This document shows, piece after piece, positions 1 to 6,418 of a stretch of DNA of 7,303 bases. Under the pieces are notes generated by a model. That model saw nothing but the letters and a program-made list of their open reading frames with translations. It made no database searches and was not told the DNA's origin. This DNA comes from a bacterium (GTDB lineage Bacteria; Desulfobacterota; UBA8473). The position numbers and the translations under genes were made by a program. The first letter of the stretch is position 1, and the number at the start of each line of letters is the position of its first letter. Location: assembly GCA_009773075.1 (NCBI GenBank), contig WOUX01000044.1:1-7303 (forward strand). Reading direction: 5' to 3'.

Positions 1-600
1 GCCGACCAGTTTTTCAACTCCATTGCCAAGGGATCAACGTACTACATCCCCAAAGTTCTAAAAGAAAACGAGGAGTATAAAGGTCGCCGCGTTGATGCTG
101 CTATCAAACTTGATAACGAAGAGATGGTAAAGAAGGTAGGACAACTCTTCTCCTCATCTGGAGCCTCGGTAAGCATGGCGGACAGTGAATCAACTCTGCT
201 TAAGGTAAATGGCGACCTTGGCAGGATTTTAGAGGTGGCGATCAGGGATGCCAATGTTGTATTCCATAATCGAGGCGAAGAGATCGTCCAGAAATACGGT
301 TTTCCGGAAAAAGAGGTGTTGTTTGTCTGGCATAAAGGATTCAAGGCACTGAACAAGGCACTGACAAAACAGGAAAGATTCACCGAGGCGACCTGGGTGG
401 AAGAGGTGATGAAGAGAACCATCGAGGTGGCATACAACTTCTATAAAATCGAACCGAAATCGGCATCTTCGAGTGTCGGTATGTTAAGCGTTTCGCTCGG
501 CTTTTATGTCGTGTATACCCTGTGGTGGGGTTATGCAATCCTCTTCCTTTTCGAAGGTCTGGGACTGCAGATGAAAGCGGGCCATAAAAAAGAGGTTTAA
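1..600 (+). CDS. Partial unrecognised protein with C-terminal membrane segment
   Basis: The frame is open from base 1 to a TAA at 598-600, giving 199 visible residues. The true start lies off the left edge; the first in-frame ATG, at 124, sits in the middle of an already open and protein-like frame, so I treat the gene as 5'-truncated rather than starting there. The visible part is a soluble, mixed-charge, mainly helical region (residues 1 to about 155) followed by a hydrophobic stretch at about 159-185 (rich in Y, W, L, F; contains LWWGYAILFLFEG) and a short basic tail ending KAGHKKEV. This predicts a C-terminal membrane helix with a short polar end. I see no catalytic motif and do not recognise the family. 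It lies immediately upstream of the dikinase-like genes on the same strand and may belong to the same transcription unit. Coding status is well supported; function is unknown. Confidence 0.8.
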   Translation, partial: ADQFFNSIAKGSTYYIPKVLKENEEYKGRRVDAAIKLDNEEMVKKVGQLFSSSGASVSMADSESTLLKVNGDLGRILEVAIRDANVVFHNRGEEIVQKYGFPEKEVLFVWHKGFKALNKALTKQERFTEATWVEEVMKRTIEVAYNFYKIEPKSASSSVGMLSVSLGFYVVYTLWWGYAILFLFEGLGLQMKAGHKKEV

Positions 601-705
601 CAGTTCACAGGGATCAGTTGCCAGGGTTCAGGGGTAGAGAAACAACATCTGATTGCTGACAACTGGCAACTGACCTGACTGCTGATCCCTGACCCCTGTA
701 AACTG
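601..705. repeat. Imperfect inverted repeat filling the intergenic spacer
   Basis: This starts at the base after the upstream stop codon and ends just before the ribosome binding site of the next gene. The outer arms 601-617 and 689-705 are complementary at 15 of 17 positions. An inner pair, TCAGTTGCCAG (614-624) and CTGGCAACTGA (663-673), is perfect over 11 bp. CAGGGATCAG (608-617) also pairs perfectly with CTGATCCCTG (682-691), so alternative folds compete. The right half is built from degenerate CTGA/CTGGC-type words, a texture typical of dispersed non-coding repeats. There is no T-run after the stem, so a simple intrinsic terminator is unlikely. It could be a MITE/REP-like element or an mRNA processing structure; its copy number cannot be judged from this window. 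Confidence 0.65.
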
Positions 706-712
706 GTACAAA

Positions 713-718
713 GAGGTG
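713..718 (+). promoter_or_regulatory. Ribosome binding site for the first dikinase-like gene
   Basis: GAGGTG lies 10 nt upstream of the GTG at 729. An in-frame TAA at 699-701 blocks any earlier start, and there is no other usable start codon between it and 729, so this site fixes GTG as the initiation codon. Confidence 0.65.
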
Positions 719-728
719 TAATCTTTCC

Positions 729-3377
729 GTGTTTCCTTTCCTGAAAAAGATTTTTTTTAGGGGAGACCCCCCACGGAGACAACGTTTTGTCTTTAACGTT
801 GAGGAGCTTCGCTCTACATTCAAGGCCCGTTACCATAGTTTCAAGCTCCTTCTCAATGCCAACAACAAGGCGCTGGAGATAATGGCTGATATAGAGCAGT
901 TCCTTCCGGGGGAGCACCCTTTTGGCATGTCCTTTATAAGGGCAAGCTGTACGGCTTTGTCTGTCAATGTCTTCCGTATCATCCAGAATCTTAATGAACT
1001 CGCCCCCGATAAATATCGGGAATTGTACAGCAGATTCAGGGACATTGAGGGGTCCATCAATCAGATACTTTCCCGGAGAAGACTGCCAAAAGGGGATAGG
1101 CTTGTTATTTCACTTCGGGAAATCAACGGGGAGATGGCCGATGAAACAGGAAACAAGATGGCCGGCCTGGGAGAGGTAAAAAATCGCCTCCAGATTTCCA
1201 CACCGGAAGGCTTTGTGATCACAGCCCTTGCCTATCAGAGATTTTTCACCCATAATGACCTTCAGACAGAGATTGACCGCCTCCTTCAGTCTTCCAGTGC
1301 AGAGCAGATTGATCACCTCTATGCCCTCAGCGCCGGCATTCAGCAACTGATCATCCGGTCAGATATTCCCCCCGACCTCGAACAGGCGATCATGGAGGCT
1401 TACAGAGACCTCGAGCGGCAGGTCGGAGGTGGGATAACGGTATCTCTCCGTAGCAGCGCCTTGGCGGAAGATTCTGCTGGAACATCCTTTGCCGGGCAGT
1501 ATCGTTCTGAACTGAACGTGAGCGCCGAAAATATTATGCAGGCATATAGAGAGGTCGTCGCCAGCAAATACAGTCTGCCGGCTATGGCTTACAGATTGAA
1601 CAAGGGGATCCGTGATGAAGATATTGACATGTGTGTGGGTTGTATGGTTATGGTTGATGCGCTGGCTGGCGGAGTCATCTACTCCCGTAATCCGCTGGAT
1701 ATGAGAGATGGTTCGATTTTCATAAACTCAGTCTGGGGGCTGCCAAAATCCGTGGTTGACGGCAGCGGGGCATCTGACCTGTTTGTTGTCTCAAGGGACA
1801 ACATGGATGTGATAAAAAAAGAGATCGGGAACAAGGAATATAAGTTTGTCTGTTACCCTGAAGAAGGGGTATGCCGTCTGGATATGGCGGGAGAGAAGGC
1901 ATCTTCCCCTTCTCTGACAGATGACCAGGCCCGTCAGTTAGCCGTGACGGCAATGAAAATAGAGGAATACTATGGTTTTCCTCAGGACATTGAGTGGGGT
2001 ATTTCCCATGATGGTTCCATATATATTTTGCAATCTCGGCCGCTTAAGCAGTTTGATACAGGAGAAAAGGATTTTGAAGGGGCAAAAGAGCCATTAAACG
2101 GGGAATCGTTGATCATCGCAGGTGGGATAACGGCTTCTGCCGGTGTGGCCTGCGGTCCTGTTTTTATAGTAAAGAGAGACATGGATACCCTTCAGTTTCC
2201 GGAGGGGGCTGTTCTGGTTACCCCCTCGCCTTTGCCGAGATGGGCTGCTCTCTTGAGTCGGGCTCAAGCGGTGGTCACTGAGGAGGGAAGTTTTGCAGGC
2301 CATCTGGCAACCGTGGCAAGGGAATTTAATGTCCCGGCATTGTTTGGCATCCCTGGAGCAACCGATAAATTGAGGAACGGCGACCTGATAACGGTAGATG
2401 CAGAGGGGCGGAAAATATATAAGGGCCGTGTTGAGGCGCTGTTAGTGCAGTCGGGGCATAAGAAGAGGTTTATGGAAGGCAGTCCTGTTTATGGGATACT
2501 CAGAGAGGTGAGCCAGTATATCGTTCCCTTAAACCTTCTTGATCCGGATGCCCCTGATTTTAAACCGCAGAAGTGCCGGACCCTACATGATATTACCCGC
2601 TTTTCCCATGAAAAGGCGGTTTGGGAGATGTTCAGTTTCGGTAAGGAGCATCATTTTTCAGAGCGCGCCAGCAAACAACTGCTAACTGACGTACCTATGC
2701 AGTTCTGGGTCATTGATTTAGACGACGGTTTCAGAGATGAGGCAAAGGGAAAGCATGTTAAACTGGAAAACATCTCATCTATCCCCATGCTCGCCCTCTG
2801 GGAGGGAATGACCGCCATACCCTGGCGGGGACCACCGCCGGTTAATGCAAAGGGATTTTTGTCCGTTTTACATGAGGCGACTACCAATCCTGCACTTGAT
2901 CCATCCACCCGCTCTTCGTACGCTATCCGGAATTATTTTATGATCTCAAAAAATTTTTGCAGTCTCCATTCGAGGTTTGGTTTCCATTTCTCGATTGTGG
3001 AGGCTCTAGTTAGCGAAAGAGCCATTGAAAATTATATCAGTTTCCAGTTCAAGGGGGGTGCCGCTGACTATCAGCGAAAGGTTAGACGGGCCTTTTTTGT
3101 CGGCCGTATCCTGGAGGAATTTGGTTTTCGTATAGAGGTCAAAGAGGATGCACTTTTTTCCCGTGTTGAGGGAGTAGAAGAAGGCTTCATGAAGGAGAGA
3201 CTCAGGATCATCGGTTACCTTATCATCCATACCCGCCAGTTAGACATGATTATGCTTGACGATGCCTCCATAAGCAGTCAGAAGGAAAAGATCATGAATG
3301 ACCTCTATTCCATTATTAAGGATTCAAGGGGTCAAGGAGTCGAGGAGTCGAGCGAAAAGAAAAAAGATACAGTCTGA
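729..3377 (+). CDS. PEP synthase/PPDK-like phosphotransferase, first paralogue, atypical C-terminus
   Basis: An 882-residue protein starting at GTG. Residues 1-130 are a basic N-terminus and a helical region not found in classical PEP synthase. Residues 135-440 form a PPDK_N-type ATP-grasp domain: K143 in TGNKMAGLGEV, R241 in SLRSSALAEDS, FAGQY at 254-258, SRNP at 319-322, DIEW at 420-423 and QSRP at 435-438. Residues 462-570 are the swivelling phosphohistidine domain with candidate catalytic H525 in SFAGHLATVAREF. Residues 584-860 lack the TIM-barrel motifs of PEP synthase/PPDK (no SNDLTQ-like or catalytic Cys-Gly motif) and instead match the C-terminus of the second paralogue, including CRTLHDITRFSHE (616-628) and FKGGAAD (774-780). 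The family chemistry is ATP to AMP plus phosphate through phosphohistidine; the final acceptor is unknown. Two otherwise Gly-rich sites are altered compared with its paralogue (TGNK for VGGK, DLDDG for DLGGG). The last ~18 residues come from a short repeat. It is probably cytoplasmic. Labels such as PEP synthase would over-call it. Confidence 0.93.
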   Translation: MFPFLKKIFFRGDPPRRQRFVFNVEELRSTFKARYHSFKLLLNANNKALEIMADIEQFLPGEHPFGMSFIRASCTALSVNVFRIIQNLNELAPDKYRELYSRFRDIEGSINQILSRRRLPKGDRLVISLREINGEMADETGNKMAGLGEVKNRLQISTPEGFVITALAYQRFFTHNDLQTEIDRLLQSSSAEQIDHLYALSAGIQQLIIRSDIPPDLEQAIMEAYRDLERQVGGGITVSLRSSALAEDSAGTSFAGQYRSELNVSAENIMQAYREVVASKYSLPAMAYRLNKGIRDEDIDMCVGCMVMVDALAGGVIYSRNPLDMRDGSIFINSVWGLPKSVVDGSGASDLFVVSRDNMDVIKKEIGNKEYKFVCYPEEGVCRLDMAGEKASSPSLTDDQARQLAVTAMKIEEYYGFPQDIEWGISHDGSIYILQSRPLKQFDTGEKDFEGAKEPLNGESLIIAGGITASAGVACGPVFIVKRDMDTLQFPEGAVLVTPSPLPRWAALLSRAQAVVTEEGSFAGHLATVAREFNVPALFGIPGATDKLRNGDLITVDAEGRKIYKGRVEALLVQSGHKKRFMEGSPVYGILREVSQYIVPLNLLDPDAPDFKPQKCRTLHDITRFSHEKAVWEMFSFGKEHHFSERASKQLLTDVPMQFWVIDLDDGFRDEAKGKHVKLENISSIPMLALWEGMTAIPWRGPPPVNAKGFLSVLHEATTNPALDPSTRSSYAIRNYFMISKNFCSLHSRFGFHFSIVEALVSERAIENYISFQFKGGAADYQRKVRRAFFVGRILEEFGFRIEVKEDALFSRVEGVEEGFMKERLRIIGYLIIHTRQLDMIMLDDASISSQKEKIMNDLYSIIKDSRGQGVEESSEKKKDTV
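3322..3352 (+). repeat. Period-8 direct repeat at the 3' end of the first dikinase-like gene
   Basis: Four successive 8-nt units, the last incomplete: ATTCAAGG, GGTCAAGG, AGTCGAGG, AGTCGAG. They encode part of a polar, charged tail (about residues 865-875) that has no counterpart in the paralogue. It looks like a dispersed or slippage-derived repeat that has become coding. Confidence 0.55.
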
Positions 3378-3412
3378 CGTCACAGATAAAGAAGGTACGG
3401 AAAGACTTAGAT

Positions 3413-3808
3413 ATGGAAACTATCCGTTTGTTACTGGTAGATGATGAAGAAGATTTTAGAACGACACTGGCCAGCAGGTTAAAAAAAAGAGATATAGATG
3501 TTACCGATGTTGGCAGCGGCAACGAGGCAATAGAACTGATCAGAGAAAGGTCTTTCGATGTGGCCGTTCTTGACATCAAGATGCCCGGGATGGATGGCAT
3601 AGAAACCCTGAGGCAGTTCAAGAAGATCGCTCCGCTCATAGAGGTTATCCTGCTGACCGGACATGGTTCTGTGGAAGCAGGTATTGAGGGTATGAGATTG
3701 GGGGCATATGATTACCTGATGAAACCTTATAATGTCAAAGATCTTTTGCTAAAGGTAGAAGATGCCTACCGGCGGAAACTGCTTGAAGAGACTCAACAGC
3801 GGGCTTAA
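3413..3808 (+). CDS. Single-domain CheY-like response regulator
   Basis: A 131-residue stand-alone receiver. It has the acidic pair D10-D11 in LLLVDDEEDF, phosphoacceptor D54 in VAVLDIKMPGMDG, the switch residue T82 in LLTGHG, and K104 in DYLMKP, so all residues for Mg2+-dependent aspartate phosphorylation are present. No output domain follows; the protein stops after a short helical tail. It should act by binding a partner when phosphorylated, or as a relay intermediate. The start is ATG 35 nt after the preceding stop; upstream GGAAAG at 3399-3404 is a weak ribosome binding site. The last four residues (QQRA) and the stop lie inside a perfect palindrome, so its C-terminus may have been altered by that element. 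It is sandwiched between two paralogous dikinase-like genes and upstream of a membrane sensor, its likeliest phosphodonor, though direct interaction is inferred only. Confidence 0.95.
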   Translation: METIRLLLVDDEEDFRTTLASRLKKRDIDVTDVGSGNEAIELIRERSFDVAVLDIKMPGMDGIETLRQFKKIAPLIEVILLTGHGSVEAGIEGMRLGAYDYLMKPYNVKDLLLKVEDAYRRKLLEETQQRA

Positions 3809-6395
3809 GCCCGCTGTTGTAGGAGGGCTTAACCTTTTTAGAAGAAAAAAATCAAGCAAGGATACCTTTTCCCCTGATACCCTGTCCAACCTCTTTCGCT
3901 TTAAATATTCCTGTTTCAAGATGTTGCTGGACTCAAATGCCAAATTTTTGATGACAATAAGCGATATAGAGGAGAGACTCCAGGGGCAGGAGATCTTCGG
4001 TATGTCGTATGTGAGATCCCGAGCTGACCAGGCTGTTTTTCATACCCTTCGTATGGTTAAAAACCTGGATGACCTCTCGGGTCACCGTTATACCTTGCTT
4101 TTTGATATCATCGAAAAGATTAACCTAAAAATCAAAGAGGTTTTGGGTAAGAGAAAGGAGATCCCACCGACAGAATTGATTTTACCCTACCTTCAGATTA
4201 ACGCGGAGATGGTGGATTGGGTGGGGGGGAAAAATGCCAATCTTGGTGAGATACATAACAGGGTGTATCTTCCAATACCCAGAGGGTTCGCTATCACCAC
4301 ACGGGCATTCGAATCTTTTATGGTCAGAAATGAACTCTTTGATGAGATCAGTAAAAAAAAGGTGGGGATTGACCCTAATAATCCGGAAACCATTAACACT
4401 ATCAGTGAGGATATCCAGCAGTTAATCACCTCAGCCCAGGTTCCTGCTGAACTGGAAGATGCCATCCTCCTGGCCTATGCGAAACTTGCCGAGGACAGCG
4501 AGATACGGGTATCCATGCGGAGCAGCGCAACAGGAGAGGACAGTGAGCTTTCCTATGCCGGTCAATACTTATCTAAATTAAACGTACCATCGGATCAAAT
4601 CATTCATGCCTACAAGGAAATCGTAGCCAGTCTCTATAGCCCTCGGGCGATTGCCTATCGCCTTAACAAAGGGATAAGGGACGAAGATGTCGCCATGAGT
4701 GTTGCCTGCCTTCAAATGGTGGAATCTGCAGCCAGCGGCGTAATGTATTCGCGAAATCCATTCAACTTACTTGAAGAGAATATCATCATTACCGCGGTAT
4801 GGGGACTGGGTCCCTATGCCGTGGAGGGGGTTATCACGCCAGACAGTTACACGGTGGGCAAAAATCGTCAAACAATAGTAGCCGAGATCTCCCACAAGAC
4901 AGTTAAATTGGTCAGTAAGTCCGACGGGGATTTGATAGAAGTTCCTGTGGCAGATGAGTTTCAGGATAAACCCTGTCTATCACAGGAGGAGATTGATATT
5001 CTTGTCACCTACGCCCTAAAACTTGAGGAACATTATGGATGCCCCCAGGATATAGAGTGGGCTCTCGACAAAAAAAAACGTCTCTTTATTCTGCAAAGCC
5101 GCCCCCTCCGTGTAGAAGACTATGGAAAAGGCTATCCCATCACCCCTGTCTTGACAGCATACCCTCTGCTGATCGAAAAAGGGGGAACAGCCTCTGCAGG
5201 AGTAGGTTTCGGACCGGCATTTCATGTAGCTTCAGATCAAGACCTATTGAATTTCCCTGATGGGGCGGTTCTGGTGGCCAGGCACTCTTCCCCTAAGTTT
5301 GTTATGGTCATGAAGAAAACCAGGGCGATCATCACCGATATGGGAAATATAGCAGGACATATGGCATCTCTGGCAAGGGAGTTCGCTGTACCAGCCATCG
5401 TGAACGCCAAGGTGGCCACGGCCACTATCCCCACCGGTATGGAAGTTACCGTGGATGCCTATTCGGGAAGGGTATATCAGGGAATAGTCCCTGAATTAGA
5501 GTCCTTCCAGAATGCCTGTGAATGCCCCATGAAGGATACACCGGTATACAGGGTTCTGAGAGAGGTCAGTGATTGGATCATACCTCTGCATCTTCTGGAT
5601 CCCAAGTCACCCAACTTTACCCCATCATTTTGCCGGTCCCTTCACGATATCAGCCGGATGGTACATGAATTCTCATATACTGAGATGTTTCAACTCAGCG
5701 ATTTTGTGTCCGATAAAAAGGGAGTGGCTTTTAAATTGAAAGTCTCTGTTCCGCTTGATCTGTACGTTATTGATTTGGGAGGTGGCATGACGGAAACCAA
5801 CGTGCATCTCAAGAGCGTACCTCCTGATAAGATTGCTTCGATTCCCTTCAATGCCCTCCTTAGAGGAATAATGCACGAAGATTTTCAGAAAAGTCAATTA
5901 CGACCTGTGGAGTTTAAAGGCTTTTTATCTGTTATGAGAGAGCAGATGCTCTCCCCTCCTTCTAAAGCAGAAAGGTTCGGTGATCGCAGCTATGCCATTA
6001 TTTCTGACAAATATCTAAATTTTAGCTCCCGTGTCGGGTATCATTACAGCATCCTGGATTCCTACTGCAGCCAGACACCTAGTATGAATTATATTACCTT
6101 TTCTTTTAAGGGGGGGGCTGCCGATGATATCCGCAGAAACAGACGTGTCCGAGCTATTGCCATAATCCTTCAATCCCTTGATTTTACGGTTGAGGTCACC
6201 AGAGATCGGGTAGATGCCCGTTACCAAAAACATGAGATATCTCTTATTCAAGATAAACTGGACATGATCGGACGACTGCTCCAGTTCACCCGCCAGATGG
6301 ATATGCTGATGAATAATGAGGCCAGTGTTGAAGCATTGGCAAAGAATTTCCTGGCAGGAAATTACAATTTGAAAAACATTGTAACTACTCAGTAG
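3762..6395 (+). CDS. PEP synthase/PPDK-like phosphotransferase, second paralogue
   Basis: 877 residues if started at ATG 3762, which overlaps the regulator gene by 47 nt. Domains: helical N-terminal region (about 36-150); PPDK_N-type ATP-grasp (about 150-449) with K157 in WVGGKNANLGEI, R253 in SMRSSATGEDS, YAGQY at 265-269, SRNP at 330-333, DIEW at 430-433 and QSRP at 445-448; phosphohistidine domain (about 471-580) with H533 in NIAGHMASLAREF; and the atypical C-terminal region (about 592-860) with CRSLHDISRMVHE (624-636), DLGGG (671-675) and FKGGAAD (782-788). It is collinear with the first paralogue, with identical blocks such as YRLNKGIRDED. Its ATP-site and glycine motifs are closer to the family norm, so it is the better candidate for an active enzyme. 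Start uncertainty: alignment to the paralogue suggests the ancestral start lay near codons 20-24, next to an AGGAGGG, but no ATG, GTG or TTG is in frame there. ATG 3762 (weak AAAGGT upstream) or TTG 3783 are the options. The acceptor substrate is unknown. Confidence 0.93.
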   Translation: MPTGGNCLKRLNSGLKPAVVGGLNLFRRKKSSKDTFSPDTLSNLFRFKYSCFKMLLDSNAKFLMTISDIEERLQGQEIFGMSYVRSRADQAVFHTLRMVKNLDDLSGHRYTLLFDIIEKINLKIKEVLGKRKEIPPTELILPYLQINAEMVDWVGGKNANLGEIHNRVYLPIPRGFAITTRAFESFMVRNELFDEISKKKVGIDPNNPETINTISEDIQQLITSAQVPAELEDAILLAYAKLAEDSEIRVSMRSSATGEDSELSYAGQYLSKLNVPSDQIIHAYKEIVASLYSPRAIAYRLNKGIRDEDVAMSVACLQMVESAASGVMYSRNPFNLLEENIIITAVWGLGPYAVEGVITPDSYTVGKNRQTIVAEISHKTVKLVSKSDGDLIEVPVADEFQDKPCLSQEEIDILVTYALKLEEHYGCPQDIEWALDKKKRLFILQSRPLRVEDYGKGYPITPVLTAYPLLIEKGGTASAGVGFGPAFHVASDQDLLNFPDGAVLVARHSSPKFVMVMKKTRAIITDMGNIAGHMASLAREFAVPAIVNAKVATATIPTGMEVTVDAYSGRVYQGIVPELESFQNACECPMKDTPVYRVLREVSDWIIPLHLLDPKSPNFTPSFCRSLHDISRMVHEFSYTEMFQLSDFVSDKKGVAFKLKVSVPLDLYVIDLGGGMTETNVHLKSVPPDKIASIPFNALLRGIMHEDFQKSQLRPVEFKGFLSVMREQMLSPPSKAERFGDRSYAIISDKYLNFSSRVGYHYSILDSYCSQTPSMNYITFSFKGGAADDIRRNRRVRAIAIILQSLDFTVEVTRDRVDARYQKHEISLIQDKLDMIGRLLQFTRQMDMLMNNEASVEALAKNFLAGNYNLKNIVTTQ
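3794..3819. repeat. Perfect 26-bp palindrome across a gene junction
   Basis: Each half is CAACAGCGGGCTT followed by its exact reverse complement. As RNA it gives an 11-bp GC-rich stem with a TTAA loop. The loop contains part of the regulator's stop codon (TAA at 3806-3808), and the whole element lies inside the reading frame of the second dikinase-like gene. There is no T-tract after it; instead AGGAGGG follows after one base. It could be a REP-like mobile palindrome, an mRNA stability or translational coupling hairpin, or a dimeric protein binding site. Confidence 0.85.
3821..3827 (+). promoter_or_regulatory. Strong Shine-Dalgarno-like AGGAGGG without an in-frame start
   Basis: This is the best ribosome-binding consensus in the window, placed just where homology predicts the start of the second dikinase-like gene. 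However, the following in-frame codons (CTT AAC CTT TTT AGA and onward) contain no ATG, GTG or TTG until ATG at 3921, which would remove part of the conserved N-terminal region. It may be the relic of a former start, or it may act with a non-standard start codon. Confidence 0.5.
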
Positions 6396-6418
6396 GGGTC
6401 AGAAGTCAGGGGATAGAG
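6396..6418 (+). promoter_or_regulatory. Short leader of the sensor gene with repeat-like ribosome binding site
   Basis: The 23-nt gap holds AGGGG (6408-6412), 6 nt before the ATG at 6419, a good ribosome binding site. The segment TCAGGGGATAGAG (6406-6418) matches TCAGGGGTAGAG at 628-639 in the upstream intergenic repeat apart from one inserted base, so the leader may derive from the same repeat family. Confidence 0.5.

Noticed and set aside
42..437. Minus-strand open frame of 131 codons
   Set aside because: It lies opposite the open, protein-like plus-strand frame, has low-complexity Ser/Leu-rich composition typical of antisense shadows, and has no ribosome site of note.
124..600. ATG at 124 as the true start of the first gene
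   Set aside because: The same frame is open and protein-like back to base 1, and no ribosome binding site precedes the ATG, so it is an internal methionine.
660..690. Possible sigma-54 promoter (CTGGCA followed by TGC) upstream of the first dikinase-like gene
   Set aside because: The gap between the GG at 665-666 and the GC at 681-682 is 14 nt rather than the required 10, and the words fall inside the inverted repeat arms, which explain them better.
1005..1020. Short hairpin CCCGATA-AA-TATCGGG
   Set aside because: It is only a 7-bp stem inside a well-supported coding region collinear with the paralogue, with no sign of regulatory placement.
729..3377. Naming the first large gene ppsA
   Set aside because: The C-terminal PEP/pyruvate-binding barrel motifs are missing and an unrelated-looking conserved region takes their place, so the symbol would imply an unsupported reaction.
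3762..3808. Programmed +1 frameshift fusing the receiver to the second dikinase-like protein
   Set aside because: The frames do overlap, but there is no recognisable slippery site with an upstream Shine-Dalgarno as in prfB; the AGGAGGG lies downstream of the stop. A separate start inside the regulator gene is simpler.
3790..3830. Palindrome as an intrinsic terminator after the response regulator
   Set aside because: No T-tract follows the stem; AGGAGGG and coding sequence follow instead, and a terminator here would cut off the downstream genes.
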